From Crocinitomicaceae bacterium (GTDB lineage Bacteria; Bacteroidota; Bacteroidia; Flavobacteriales_D; Crocinitomicaceae): a stretch of 64,000 nucleotides of DNA. The stretch's first letter is position 1. Each line of letters opens with the position of its first letter. Of the stretch, positions 8,233 to 18,012 are shown piece after piece. Location of the stretch: assembly GCA_020635955.1 (NCBI GenBank), contig JACJYW010000003.1, positions 558,001 to 622,000 of the forward strand, given 5' to 3'. Below the pieces are notes generated by a model. It had not been told where the DNA came from. It saw only the letters and a program-made list of their open reading frames with translations, and made no database searches. The position numbers were made by a program, and so were the translations under genes.

Positions 8233-10839
8233 ATGAAAAACTTAGGATTCATTACTACTTTGATCATTATAACGTTAAGTTGGAACACTTTTGCGCAGAC
8301 ACCTAATAACTGTACTGCTTATACCACTGTGGGTTCCTCCGGTTCATCCTACAATCCCGGACCAAATTCCGGTTGTACTTCTAACGTTTCAGGTCAGGTT
8401 TCCGGGTCCGCGGCATGGTCAGGTTTATCTTGTTCGGGTACTTTAGTTTCGACAGTGACTGGTGCTCCTGTAACATGTCTAACATTGGCATATACAGCAG
8501 TAAACACAAATGACTTCGCTACCATTACGATTAACAATGGTGGTGCACCTTTTTCAATAACCGGAATCAACCTGGGAATTAATGGTAACGTTATTGGGCC
8601 ATATAATTGTGGTGGTTCATATGGGGACGTTTCTATTACGATTTGTTCGAATACACCATTTACGCAGGTAACTTTAACAAATACCGGTTGTACATCCGGT
8701 TGGGTAATCAACTGTGCCACTCAGCTTGGATGCGGTGGAGGTGGAGGAGGTAACGCCGGAGCAGATGTACTTTCCACTCAATGTGCGGGTACTTTAGACC
8801 TGGACAATCTGGTAACTGGTAGCCCGGGAGGTATATGGGAGGAAACAACTGTTCCTCCTTCTGGACAGTTTAATACAGGAACAGGAGTATTTGATGTTAC
8901 TGCTGCCGGTGTAGGAACTTATACCTTTGATTATATAGTATCAGGAAGCTGTTCAGCTAATGATACAGCTGTAATGACAGTTAACGTTGTTCCTCCAGCT
9001 GATGCCAATTGGACAATACCAACGAACATCTGTCAAAATGATGCACCTTTTGATCTAAGTACATATATCACTGGTACAACAGGTGGCACCTGGTCAGGAA
9101 CTGGAATTACGGGGACAATGTTTGATCCTTCGGTTGGAACGCAATCTATTACCTATGCAGTCGGTACTGCACCGTGTAACAGCACGTTAACTCAATCAAT
9201 TGGTGTTACGCCATCATTAAGCCCTGCATGGACCTCTCCAGGTTCAATTTGCGAAACAGGCGGAACAATAAACCTTGATGCTTTAGTAACTGGAGATCTT
9301 GGCGGAACCTGGTCAGGGGCTGGTGTAACCGGTTCAACATTTAACCCAGTCGGTTTAAGCGGGGCTATTCCAATATCTTATACCATTGGCTCTTCGCCTT
9401 GTATTGGCACGAATACTCAAAATATTACAATAATCCCTGATGTTGATCCAACATGGGTCGCTCCTACTACACTTTGTGATAGTGATGGACCTTTTGATCT
9501 GAACACTGCTATTACTGGTACAACTGGTGGAACTTGGTCTGGGACTGGTGTAACTGGTAATAACTTTGATCCATCTTTTGGAACTCAAAACGTTACTTAT
9601 ACGGTTGGCACAGCTCCTTGTCAGGAGATCCTTACACTTCCAATTAACGTTGGTGTTACTCCAGATCCTTCATGGACCATTTTTACTGTTTGTTTAGATG
9701 ATCCTCCAGTTGATTTGGATACTACTATTACCGGTGATACTGGTGGTACATGGTCTGGAACGGGTATTGCTCCTCCAGGGAATACCTTCTACCCTACTGT
9801 AGGGCCACAAAATATTACTTATACAGTAACATCTGGTAACTGTACTGCTTCGTCAACACAAACCATCACTGGTTTAAATCCTGGTATTACACTTACTAAT
9901 ACTAATGCAACTTGTTATGGATTAAATGACGGTTCTGTAAGTGTTACTGCTGGTGGTGGTTCTGGTAACTACTCATACAGTTGGAATACCAACCCAACAC
10001 AAACAACTACTTCAGTTTCTAACTTACCTGCTGGTACATATACCGTAACGGTTATTGATCTGGATGCTAACTGCGTGAATATTGACTCTATAACCATTAT
10101 TCAACCTGATTCAATTTCATTGAATTTAACCGGTTTCAATGCCTGTACTCCATTATTAGGTCAGGCCACTGCTTTTGCATCAGGTGGCGTAGGTGGATTT
10201 ACCTATGCATGGAATGATACTATCAATACAACTGCGAATGCAATTAGTTTGGATTCAGGATATCATGCTGTCACAGTTACAGATGCTAACGGATGTACTG
10301 CCACAGATTCCATCTTAATCCAGATATTCCCTACTCCGGTTGTTACCTTAACTCCTAATACAACTATTGAATGGGGTGATTTCATCCAACTGAATGCCAC
10401 CGGTGGTGTAACCTATAACTGGACACCAAGTGATTATCTAGAATGTGATGATTGCCCGGATCCTGTAGCTGCACCTGTACATGATACTCAATATTGTGTT
10501 AATATTGTCAATTCAGATGGTTGTGTTCTTGACACCTGCGTCACCATAACAGTGGTTCTGGTATGTCATGAAGTTTTTGTACCTTCTGCTTTCTCGCCTA
10601 ATGATGATGGTGAGAACGATATGTTGTGCGTTTACAGTGATTGTTGGGATCATTTGACCTTTAATGTTTACAACAGATGGGGTGAAAAAGTATTCTCAAG
10701 TGAAAGTGAAAGTGTTTGTTGGGATGGAACTTGGAATGGAAAAATTTTGAATCCTGCCGTTTTTGTTTATACATTAGATGGATATCTGCTTAATGGAGAG
10801 ATCATTAGTCAGAAAGGAAATATTAGTTTGATACGTTAG
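8233..10839 (+). CDS. Repeat adhesin with gliding-type C-terminal domain (adhesin 2)
   Basis: 868 residues. Signal peptide to about residue 21 (ITLSWNTFAQ). Residues 22-170 are a Cys-rich N-terminal domain (NTNDFATI, GNVIGPYNCGG, NTGCTSGWVINC) shared with adhesin 3 and the protein at 16963, but not with adhesin 1. Next come a GGGGGG hinge, one divergent and four typical TGGTWSGTG repeats, a SprB-type repeat, Ig-like modules, and the gliding-type C-terminal domain at residues 781-868. From 9439 to the end the DNA is nearly the same as the end of adhesin 3. Inferred role: T9SS-exported surface adhesin working with the PorP/SprF protein downstream. Only three bases separate it from adhesin 3. 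Confidence 0.88.
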   Translation: MKNLGFITTLIIITLSWNTFAQTPNNCTAYTTVGSSGSSYNPGPNSGCTSNVSGQVSGSAAWSGLSCSGTLVSTVTGAPVTCLTLAYTAVNTNDFATITINNGGAPFSITGINLGINGNVIGPYNCGGSYGDVSITICSNTPFTQVTLTNTGCTSGWVINCATQLGCGGGGGGNAGADVLSTQCAGTLDLDNLVTGSPGGIWEETTVPPSGQFNTGTGVFDVTAAGVGTYTFDYIVSGSCSANDTAVMTVNVVPPADANWTIPTNICQNDAPFDLSTYITGTTGGTWSGTGITGTMFDPSVGTQSITYAVGTAPCNSTLTQSIGVTPSLSPAWTSPGSICETGGTINLDALVTGDLGGTWSGAGVTGSTFNPVGLSGAIPISYTIGSSPCIGTNTQNITIIPDVDPTWVAPTTLCDSDGPFDLNTAITGTTGGTWSGTGVTGNNFDPSFGTQNVTYTVGTAPCQEILTLPINVGVTPDPSWTIFTVCLDDPPVDLDTTITGDTGGTWSGTGIAPPGNTFYPTVGPQNITYTVTSGNCTASSTQTITGLNPGITLTNTNATCYGLNDGSVSVTAGGGSGNYSYSWNTNPTQTTTSVSNLPAGTYTVTVIDLDANCVNIDSITIIQPDSISLNLTGFNACTPLLGQATAFASGGVGGFTYAWNDTINTTANAISLDSGYHAVTVTDANGCTATDSILIQIFPTPVVTLTPNTTIEWGDFIQLNATGGVTYNWTPSDYLECDDCPDPVAAPVHDTQYCVNIVNSDGCVLDTCVTITVVLVCHEVFVPSAFSPNDDGENDMLCVYSDCWDHLTFNVYNRWGEKVFSSESESVCWDGTWNGKILNPAVFVYTLDGYLLNGEIISQKGNISLIR
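9439..10839 (+). repeat. Long direct repeat, copy 1 (3' half of adhesin 2)
   Basis: 1401 bases nearly identical, without length change, to 11986-13386 (constant offset 2547). Differences are scattered and mostly at third codon positions. Sequence similarity drops sharply to the left of 9439. Confidence 0.85.
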
Positions 10840-10842
10840 ATT

Positions 10843-13386
10843 ATGAAGCATTTTCTACTTTTTATTGGCTTAATAGTAAGTTATTTTGTTGGGTTTGGAC
10901 AAACTCCTAATAACTGTGGTAACTATACATCAACCGGAAGTAACTCTTCCTCTTATTTACCAGGTTCAAATGCAGGATGTAACAGTAATGTACCTGGAAC
11001 GGTTACCGGAACGGGTGCCTGGACTGGATCAAGTTGTGGTGGAACCATAGTTAGTACAGTAGTTGGTCCCCCCGTTAGTTGTATAACAGTTTCATATACT
11101 GCGGTTAACACAAATGATTATGGAACCCTTTCGACAAATACTGGAGGTGTATTAACAATAACTGGTGTCAATGTTGGTGTATCAGGGAATGTAATTGGGC
11201 CTTATCAATGTGTTGGTGGTACTGGAGGATATGGAGATGTTTTGGTAACTATTTGTTCAACCATTCCTTTTAACTCTTTGACTTTAACGAATACAGGATG
11301 TTCTTCGGGCTGGGTGATCAACTGTGCTACACCATCATGTAGTGCTGCTTGGACTGCTCCAACCCCTTGTTCAGATGACCCACCAGTTGATTTAAGTGCC
11401 CTGATCACAGGTGATGCGGGAGGAACTTTCTCAGGAACAGGGATTACAGGAAATATGTTTGATCCCGCAGTAGGAACACAATCTATAACATATACTGCTC
11501 CTGGTGGATGTTCAGTAACTAACACAATAACTGTAACACCTGCTGGAAACCCGGCATGGACCATTCCAACAAACATTTGTCAAAATGACCCTCCGATTGA
11601 CCTAAGTGCGTTCATTACTGGTACTGCTGGTGGAACCTGGTCTGGAACTGGTATCTCAGGAACAATGTTCGATCCTTCTGTTGGGACACAATCTATAACT
11701 TATGATGTTGGTACTGCACCTTGCAACAATACCTCAGCACAAACCATTACTGTCACACCGTCTTTAAGTCCTGCATGGTCTTCTCCGGGATCTATTTGCG
11801 AAAGTGCGGGATCTATAAACTTAGATGCTTTAGTTACCGGAGATCTTGGCGGAACCTGGTCTGGAGCCGGTGTAACCGGTTCAACTTTCAACCCTACAGG
11901 GTTAAGTGGTGCTATTCCTATTTCATATACTATTGGATCCTCTCCGTGTGTTGCAACGGTAACTAATGATATCACTGTTATTCCAGATGTTGATCCAACA
12001 TGGGTTGCTCCTACTACACTTTGCGATAGTGACGGACCTTTTGATCTGAACACTGCTATTACTGGTACAACAGGAGGTACATGGTCTGGAACTGGTGTAA
12101 CTGGTAATAACTTTGATCCTTCTTTTGGAACACAAAACATTACTTATACTGTTGGCACTGCTCCTTGTCAGGAGATCCTTACACTTCCAATTAACGTTGG
12201 TGTTACTCCAGATCCTTCATGGACTGTTTTTACTGTTTGTTTAGATGATCCTCCAGTTGATTTGGATACCACTATTACTGGTGATACAGGTGGTACATGG
12301 TCTGGAACGGGTATTGCTCCTCCGGGGAATACCTTCTACCCTACTGTAGGGCCACAAAATATTACTTATACGGTAACATCTGGTAACTGTACTGCTTCGT
12401 CAACACAAACCATCACTGGATTAAACCCTGGTATTACACTTACTAATACTAATGCAACTTGTTATGGACTGAATGACGGTTCAGTAAGTGTTACTGCTGG
12501 TGGTGGTTCAGGTAACTATTCATACAGCTGGAATACCAACCCAACACAAACAACTACTTCAGTTTCTAACTTACCTGCAGGTACATATACCGTAACGGTT
12601 ATTGACCTGGATGCTAACTGTGTGAATATTGACTCTATTACAATTATTCAGCCTAGCCAGGTCACACTGAGCTTAACTGGTTACAATGCCTGTACTCCTT
12701 TATTAGGTCAGGCTACTGCTTTCGCATCAGGTGGTGTAGGTGGATTTACCTACGCATGGAATGATACCATCAATACAACTTCGAATGCAATTAGTTTGGA
12801 CTCTGGATATCATGCTGTCACGGTTACAGATGCTAACGGATGTACTGCCACAGATTCTATCTTGATCCAGATATTCCCTACTCCGATTGTTACTTTAACG
12901 CCTAACACAACCATTGAATGGGGTGATTTCATCCAGTTGAATGCCACCGGTGGTGTAACCTATAACTGGACACCAAGTGATTATCTAGAATGTGATGATT
13001 GCCCGGATCCGGTAGCTGCACCTGTACATGATACTCAATATTGTGTTAATATTGTCAATTCAGATGGTTGTGTTCTTGACACCTGTGTCACCATCACTGT
13101 GGTACTGGTATGTCATGAAGTTTTTGTACCTTCTGCTTTCTCACCTAATGATGATGGTGAGAACGATATGTTGTGTGTTTACAGTGATTGTTGGGATCAT
13201 TTGACATTCAATGTATACAATAGATGGGGTGAAAAAGTATTCTCAAGTGAAAGTGAAAGTGTTTGTTGGGATGGAACCTGGAATGGAAAGCCACTTAATC
13301 CCGCGGTATTCGTTTATACGGTTGATGGATACTTACTAAACGGAGAGTTAATTAGTCAAAAAGGAAATATTAGTTTGATCAGATAA
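10843..13386 (+). CDS. Repeat adhesin with gliding-type C-terminal domain (adhesin 3)
   Basis: 847 residues, the same plan as adhesin 2: signal peptide to about residue 19 (VGFGQ), Cys-rich N-terminal domain to about residue 165, five TGGTWSGTG-type repeats, a SprB-type repeat, Ig-like modules, and the gliding-type C-terminal domain at residues 760-847. The N-terminal half differs clearly from adhesin 2, while the last 467 residues differ at only about a dozen positions, which points to recent duplication or gene conversion of the stalk and sorting region. Surface role via T9SS is inferred from family and operon. Nine bases separate it from the PorP/SprF gene. Confidence 0.88.
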   Translation: MKHFLLFIGLIVSYFVGFGQTPNNCGNYTSTGSNSSSYLPGSNAGCNSNVPGTVTGTGAWTGSSCGGTIVSTVVGPPVSCITVSYTAVNTNDYGTLSTNTGGVLTITGVNVGVSGNVIGPYQCVGGTGGYGDVLVTICSTIPFNSLTLTNTGCSSGWVINCATPSCSAAWTAPTPCSDDPPVDLSALITGDAGGTFSGTGITGNMFDPAVGTQSITYTAPGGCSVTNTITVTPAGNPAWTIPTNICQNDPPIDLSAFITGTAGGTWSGTGISGTMFDPSVGTQSITYDVGTAPCNNTSAQTITVTPSLSPAWSSPGSICESAGSINLDALVTGDLGGTWSGAGVTGSTFNPTGLSGAIPISYTIGSSPCVATVTNDITVIPDVDPTWVAPTTLCDSDGPFDLNTAITGTTGGTWSGTGVTGNNFDPSFGTQNITYTVGTAPCQEILTLPINVGVTPDPSWTVFTVCLDDPPVDLDTTITGDTGGTWSGTGIAPPGNTFYPTVGPQNITYTVTSGNCTASSTQTITGLNPGITLTNTNATCYGLNDGSVSVTAGGGSGNYSYSWNTNPTQTTTSVSNLPAGTYTVTVIDLDANCVNIDSITIIQPSQVTLSLTGYNACTPLLGQATAFASGGVGGFTYAWNDTINTTSNAISLDSGYHAVTVTDANGCTATDSILIQIFPTPIVTLTPNTTIEWGDFIQLNATGGVTYNWTPSDYLECDDCPDPVAAPVHDTQYCVNIVNSDGCVLDTCVTITVVLVCHEVFVPSAFSPNDDGENDMLCVYSDCWDHLTFNVYNRWGEKVFSSESESVCWDGTWNGKPLNPAVFVYTVDGYLLNGELISQKGNISLIR
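11986..13386 (+). repeat. Long direct repeat, copy 2 (3' half of adhesin 3)
   Basis: Partner of 9439-10839. The shared segment starts at the codons for DVDPTWVAPTTLC and runs to the stop codons. Such direct repeats can recombine, deleting or fusing the two adhesin genes. Confidence 0.85.
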
Positions 13387-13395
13387 GAGTTAATT

Positions 13396-14439
13396 ATGAA
13401 AAAGTTACTAGGATTAGCAATTGTATTGACAGGAGGGTTTGGATTTGCTCAAGATATCCACTTTACTCAATATCAATCTCAGCCAATGTCGCAAAACCCT
13501 GCTTTAGTTGGGATCAATTACGATTTTTCGGCGAATTTGAATTACAAAGATCAGTGGAGACAGATTGGTTCACCTTATAAAACATTTGGTGCATCAGTTG
13601 ATTCAAAGTTGAACAAAGAATCTGCTCAAAATGGATATTTCGCAGCAGGTATCAATTTCTTCTCTGATAGAGCTGGAGACTCTAAAATGGGAACAACTCA
13701 AGGTAATGCATCATTGGCCTACCACCTTTTTGTTGCGAAACACCAAACTTTAGGATTAGGAATTATGGCTGGTTTTGCCCAAAGAAGTATTGATTATACT
13801 TTCCTAACCTGGGGAAATCAATATGATGGTACAAACTATAACCCATATTTGTCTTCTGGTGAAAATACAGGAGCAGATTCATTTACTCATGCTGACTTTG
13901 CAGCTGGATTAGTTTGGTCATATAATAATAAAGATGAAAGGATTCAGGTTACTGATAACCACGACAAGAAATTCACTTTAGGTTTCTCTACTTATCACCT
14001 TTCAAGACCTAAATACTCTTACCTGGGAACAAATCATAGACTTTACATGAAATTCGTTTTACATGGTAGTGCAGTGATCTCTATTGCAGAATCAAGATAT
14101 GCATGGTTACCTGGATTCATGATGTACTATCAGGGAAAAGCAAAAGAGATCCTTGTTGGTTCATTATTCCGTGTTAAACTACAACAAGACGCTAAATATA
14201 CCGGATACAAACAAGGTGCTGCTATTTCATTCGGAGGTTACTTCAGAGCAAGAGATGCTTTCTCTCCTCAGATACTATTTGAAATGCACCAGTTTGCAAT
14301 TGGAGTTAGTTATGACGTTAACATTTCTGGATTACAACCAGCTACGAATACCAGAGGAGGTTTAGAGATCTCATTGAGATTCACTAACAAAAATCCTTTC
14401 ATGGATGGTGACGTTAAAGCCATTTCAAGATTTAACTAA
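13396..14439 (+). CDS. PorP/SprF family T9SS-associated outer-membrane protein
   Basis: 347 residues. Signal peptide to about residue 18 (GFGFAQ), then the family hallmark DIHFTQYQSQPMSQNPALVG. The rest is a predicted beta-barrel with alternating hydrophobic strands (SFGGYFRARDAFSPQILFEM). PorP/SprF proteins are known partners for secretion or surface attachment of a specific T9SS cargo, typically encoded right after it, as sprF follows sprB in Flavobacterium. Here it is the last gene of the three-adhesin operon, so it probably serves those adhesins (inference). It ends at a strong terminator shared with htpG on the other strand. Confidence 0.92.
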   Translation: MKKLLGLAIVLTGGFGFAQDIHFTQYQSQPMSQNPALVGINYDFSANLNYKDQWRQIGSPYKTFGASVDSKLNKESAQNGYFAAGINFFSDRAGDSKMGTTQGNASLAYHLFVAKHQTLGLGIMAGFAQRSIDYTFLTWGNQYDGTNYNPYLSSGENTGADSFTHADFAAGLVWSYNNKDERIQVTDNHDKKFTLGFSTYHLSRPKYSYLGTNHRLYMKFVLHGSAVISIAESRYAWLPGFMMYYQGKAKEILVGSLFRVKLQQDAKYTGYKQGAAISFGGYFRARDAFSPQILFEMHQFAIGVSYDVNISGLQPATNTRGGLEISLRFTNKNPFMDGDVKAISRFN

Positions 14440-14456
14440 GAATCGATCAATAATAT

Positions 14457-14492
14457 AAAAAAAAGGTCCTTCATATTGGAGGACCTTTTTTT
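14457..14492. terminator. Bidirectional terminator
   Basis: Stem AAAAGGTCCT/AGGACCTTTT around TCATATTGG, with A-run on the left and T-run on the right. It ends the adhesin-PorP/SprF operon from the left and htpG from the right. Confidence 0.92.
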
Positions 14493-14511
14493 ATATAGTA
14501 AATAAACCAAA

Positions 14512-16404
14512 TTATTTCATCAGGTCAACTGAGCGCTTAATGAAGTTAGTCAATGCTTCTCCTTTAAGCATCCCTTGAGAAAGCATTGCTAGATCAGTCA
14601 ATTGTTTGGCCGTCTTTTGACGATTATCCCCTTTCTTTGCCAGAATTGCTCCAACAAGTGGATGATTGGCATTCACTTTAAGATCATAGATCTCAGGAAA
14701 GGATCCCATCATGCCTCCACCACCTAAACGTTGCTGCTCTTGCATTCTACGCATGAACTCAGGTTGAGTAATTACAATTGGAGCATCCGTTTCACTCATG
14801 TTCTCAAATGAAAGATGGAATTTCTCCGCATTGATCACTTCTTCAAAGATAGGTTTTAACTTGTCCTTTTGCTCGTCAGTCAGTTTAGACGGCAACTCGT
14901 CCTCTTTCTTGATCAGATTATCCAAAGTATCAGAATCTACCCTTGCAAAATGTACATTATCCAACTTCATTTCAAGCTTTTGAATGTAGTGAGGAGTTAA
15001 AGGGCTATCAAAAATGGCCACATCATATCCTCTCTCTTTTGCCGCTTCAATGAACTGATGATGAATATCCTTATGATTTGCATACAAGACCACTAGCTTT
15101 TCACTCTTATCTGTCTGAATAGGCTTGATCTTCTCTATATATTCATCTATAGTAAAATAAGCATCCTCTGCATTCTTGATCAAAGCAAACTTCTCAGCTT
15201 TTTCATAGAACTTGTCTTCAGTTAGCATTCCGTACTCCACAAAAACCTTAAGGTCATCCCATTTTGCTTCAAAATCAGCTCTGTCTTTTTTGTACATATC
15301 AGCCAGTTTATCTGCTACTTTTTTGGTGATGTGAGCAGATATTTTCTTCACATTACCATCTGCCTGCAAGTATGATCTGGACACATTCAAAGGAATATCC
15401 GGTGAATCAATTACACCATGCAATAAAGTCAAGAATTCAGGAACGATCTGTTCAACAGAATCAGTGATAAAAACCTGATTTGAATACAACTGGATCTTGT
15501 TCTTTTGAACCTCCATGCTTTCTTTCAACTTAGGAAAATAAAGTATCCCAGTTAAGTTGAAAGGATAATCCACATTTAAGTGGATATGGAACAAAGGCTC
15601 ATCAAAGGACATTGGATATAGTTCTCGATAGAACTTATTATAATCTTCATTTGTCAATTCAGATGGAGATTTGATCCAGGCCGGATTCGGATTGTTGATG
15701 ATATTATCTACTTCAACCTCTACCCTTTTTACATTTCCATTCTCATCTTTCTCACCTGAAGGGTCATCCTGAAATTGTTTTCTAGTTCCAAATTTGATCT
15801 CTACTGGTAGAAACTTGCAGTATTTATTGAGGATATCTTCAATTCTGCCATTTTCAAGAAATTCCTTTGAATCATCTGCTATATACAGTACGATCTCAGT
15901 TCCTCTATCACTTTTATCTATATCTGTTATCTCAAACTCAGGTGTACCATCACTTTCCCACATTACAGCCTGAGCACCATCTTGGTAGCTCAATGTTCTG
16001 ATCTGAACTTTGCTGGCTACCATAAAGGCAGAATAAAACCCAAGACCAAAATGTCCAATGATCTGCTCAGCACCTTCTTTTCCTTCGTATTTTTTTACGA
16101 ATTCTTCGGCTCCTGAAAAAGCAATTTGATTGATGTACTTTTGGATCTCCTCCTCTGTCATTCCAATACCTTTGTCATTAACTGTCAAGGTACCTGCAGC
16201 TTTATCAAGGATCACTTCAACAGTTAGATCTCCCAATTCACCTGTAGCCTCACCAGTTGCACTAAGTACCTTTAATTTACTCGTTGCATCCACCGCATTT
16301 GATATCAACTCACGTAAAAAGATCTCATGATCTGAATACAAGAATTTCTTGATAAGTGGAAAAATATTCTCTGTCTGTACGTTAACGGTTCCTTTCGTTG
16401 CCAT
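14512..16404 (-). CDS. htpG: Chaperone HtpG (Hsp90)
   Basis: 630 residues, full length for bacterial Hsp90. The N-terminus shows VNVQTENIFPLIKKFLYSD and the ATP-binding GHKL motifs FLRELISNAVDA, DKGIGMTEEE and GHFGLGFYSAFMV. The middle domain has WIKSPSELTNEDY and the catalytic-arginine region NVSRSYLQAD. It is a cytosolic ATP-driven dimeric chaperone for late folding of client proteins. The gene is alone on its strand, transcribed away from the gene at 16598. No CIRCE-type inverted repeat is seen in the 190-base upstream region, so heat-shock control, if any, is by another route. Confidence 0.97.
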   Translation of the reverse strand: MATKGTVNVQTENIFPLIKKFLYSDHEIFLRELISNAVDATSKLKVLSATGEATGELGDLTVEVILDKAAGTLTVNDKGIGMTEEEIQKYINQIAFSGAEEFVKKYEGKEGAEQIIGHFGLGFYSAFMVASKVQIRTLSYQDGAQAVMWESDGTPEFEITDIDKSDRGTEIVLYIADDSKEFLENGRIEDILNKYCKFLPVEIKFGTRKQFQDDPSGEKDENGNVKRVEVEVDNIINNPNPAWIKSPSELTNEDYNKFYRELYPMSFDEPLFHIHLNVDYPFNLTGILYFPKLKESMEVQKNKIQLYSNQVFITDSVEQIVPEFLTLLHGVIDSPDIPLNVSRSYLQADGNVKKISAHITKKVADKLADMYKKDRADFEAKWDDLKVFVEYGMLTEDKFYEKAEKFALIKNAEDAYFTIDEYIEKIKPIQTDKSEKLVVLYANHKDIHHQFIEAAKERGYDVAIFDSPLTPHYIQKLEMKLDNVHFARVDSDTLDNLIKKEDELPSKLTDEQKDKLKPIFEEVINAEKFHLSFENMSETDAPIVITQPEFMRRMQEQQRLGGGGMMGSFPEIYDLKVNANHPLVGAILAKKGDNRQKTAKQLTDLAMLSQGMLKGEALTNFIKRSVDLMK

Positions 16405-16597
16405 ATCAATATTTACTTTTTTTCGATTTGATTTCTCTTGTCCAATAGATATGCCATTCCATTAGAACTGACATCTTGACTGAATATTCCGAAATCTCAC
16501 CCTTTTAGGCGTAAATTCTGGCAGATTTTTGTCAGAACGTAGATAGTTTAAGTTCTCGTATTGTAGATTGTAAGCATTATGATAAAAAATACAAACT

Positions 16598-16951
16598 ATG
16601 ACAGAAACTATCCTAATCTCAAGTATTTCAGCCTTTTTAGGCGGACTAATCTCTTTCTTCTTACAATATGTCAAATTCAAACAAGAACTTAAAAAGCTAC
16701 ATCTAGCTAATAAAACGGATTTTATGGCTGAATCAACCGCAGTTCACTTCCTTAATCACAAATCATACACGGATCGTTCTTTTGAAACCTTAAAACAACA
16801 TTTGGGTGGTTTTGAAGATGATGAATTAAGAAAGATCTTAGTACGAGCCGGAGCAATCAGAGTATTCAGAGATGGTGATACCTCAGACGAATGGTGGCGT
16901 CTACTCAGCAGAAACAAAGAATATATTAAAAACAAAAAGAGAGCCCAATAG
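16598..16951 (+). CDS. Small membrane-anchored conserved protein
   Basis: 117 residues. Residues 3-23 form an N-terminal hydrophobic helix (TILISSISAFLGGLISFFLQ), followed by a soluble helical part with SYTDRSFETLKQHLGGFEDD and ELRKILVRAGAIRVFR. The latter resembles a winged-helix-like or oligomerising segment, but no family is certain. Conserved-looking acidic and aromatic residues (DTSDEWWRLL) near the C-terminus support a real gene, as does the terminator immediately after the stop. It is divergent from htpG. The function is unknown. Confidence 0.7.
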   Translation: MTETILISSISAFLGGLISFFLQYVKFKQELKKLHLANKTDFMAESTAVHFLNHKSYTDRSFETLKQHLGGFEDDELRKILVRAGAIRVFRDGDTSDEWWRLLSRNKEYIKNKKRAQ

Positions 16952-16968
16952 GTTCTCTTTTTTTATCT
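16932..16968. terminator. Bidirectional terminator
   Basis: AAAAAGAGAGCC/GGTTCTCTTTTTTT hairpin with a short AATA loop between two converging genes. It overlaps the end of the reverse-strand gene at 16963. Confidence 0.85.
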
Positions 16969-18012
16969 CAACAATTGAACCCAACCTTTCTTAAACTCTC
17001 CATTGTCGTAATAAATGAGGTAATAATAAGTGCCTACCGGAGCCGGAACGCCTGAAGGAAAATTCCCTGTCCAAACATTTTGATCATTGTCGTAATTCGC
17101 AATATGGTAAACCATACTTCCCCATCTGTTGTATATATAAACCTCATTTCCTAATGAATCAATGAGCATGTTCAAATTCAAAAAATCATTTACACCATCT
17201 GCATTCGGAGAAAAAGCTGTGACTTCTTTTTCATCTACTGGTGGAGGAATTACTGGGGGTATAGAATCAGTAGTATCCACACAGCTAATGTTTACGCCAT
17301 AATCAATTTTGATCGCGGTTTCCCTGTAAACATTACATTCTGTATAGCTGTAATTGAAAGTATAAATATCATAACTCAATCCAGTAGTTGTGACTGTTCC
17401 ATTTTGGCTATCGAATTGACCTGACGAAGTAATTTCAGTCCAGGAGCCAATGTCATTATGAGGTTGTAAATAATTATTCAAATCAAATTGACCATCACAC
17501 ACCTTGATCGTACTATCCTTAGGAGCCGGAGGCACCACATTATCCGGACAATACAATACCCATCCGGACGAACAACCCGTATTAACGATATATACATTGC
17601 TGAAAGGTTGGGTGGAAGTCACCGTAAAAAACACATCTCCAAATGTTGCAGTGCCGCAGTTATAGGGTCCAACTACATTTCCATTCAATCCGGTATTAAA
17701 CGGATTACTAATCTCCATAGTCCCTCCCCCATCTACTGAAACTGTGGCATAATCATCTGTATTCACCTTTCCAAAATAGAGGTCAAGAGAGTTTACTGGT
17801 GAGCCATTCATTGTAAGTACAATTGAATCTGTACATCCCGATCCTGTCCAAACACCGTCTGTTGTTCCAGCACATAAGAACATGCAGGTAGAGTCTGTTA
17901 ACGATCCAAAAGCACTCGTTGAATTGGCATAGATGGTATAGTCATTACAGGTCACTTGAGCTTCGATTGCGAAGCAATTAAATGTGATCAACCATAACAA
18001 TATTTTGCGCAT
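16963..18012 (-). CDS. Secreted protein with Cys-rich N-domain and gliding-type C-terminal domain
   Basis: 349 residues. Signal peptide to about residue 18 (ITFNCFAIEAQ). Residues 20-165 match the N-terminal domain of adhesins 2 and 3 in motif order (VNTDDYATV, GNVVGPYNCG, NTGCSSGWVLYC). A short middle module follows, then a proline-rich linker (IPPVIPPPVDEKE) and, from about residue 265, the gliding-motility-associated C-terminal domain (TAFSPNADGVNDFLNL, YNRWGSMVY, GTYYYLIYY). It lacks the TGGTWSGTG repeat stalk, so it looks like a short-stalk paralogue. It is predicted to be a T9SS cargo. No PorP/SprF gene is adjacent; it may use the one at 13396. Confidence 0.87.
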   Translation of the reverse strand: MRKILLWLITFNCFAIEAQVTCNDYTIYANSTSAFGSLTDSTCMFLCAGTTDGVWTGSGCTDSIVLTMNGSPVNSLDLYFGKVNTDDYATVSVDGGGTMEISNPFNTGLNGNVVGPYNCGTATFGDVFFTVTSTQPFSNVYIVNTGCSSGWVLYCPDNVVPPAPKDSTIKVCDGQFDLNNYLQPHNDIGSWTEITSSGQFDSQNGTVTTTGLSYDIYTFNYSYTECNVYRETAIKIDYGVNISCVDTTDSIPPVIPPPVDEKEVTAFSPNADGVNDFLNLNMLIDSLGNEVYIYNRWGSMVYHIANYDNDQNVWTGNFPSGVPAPVGTYYYLIYYDNGEFKKGWVQLLR

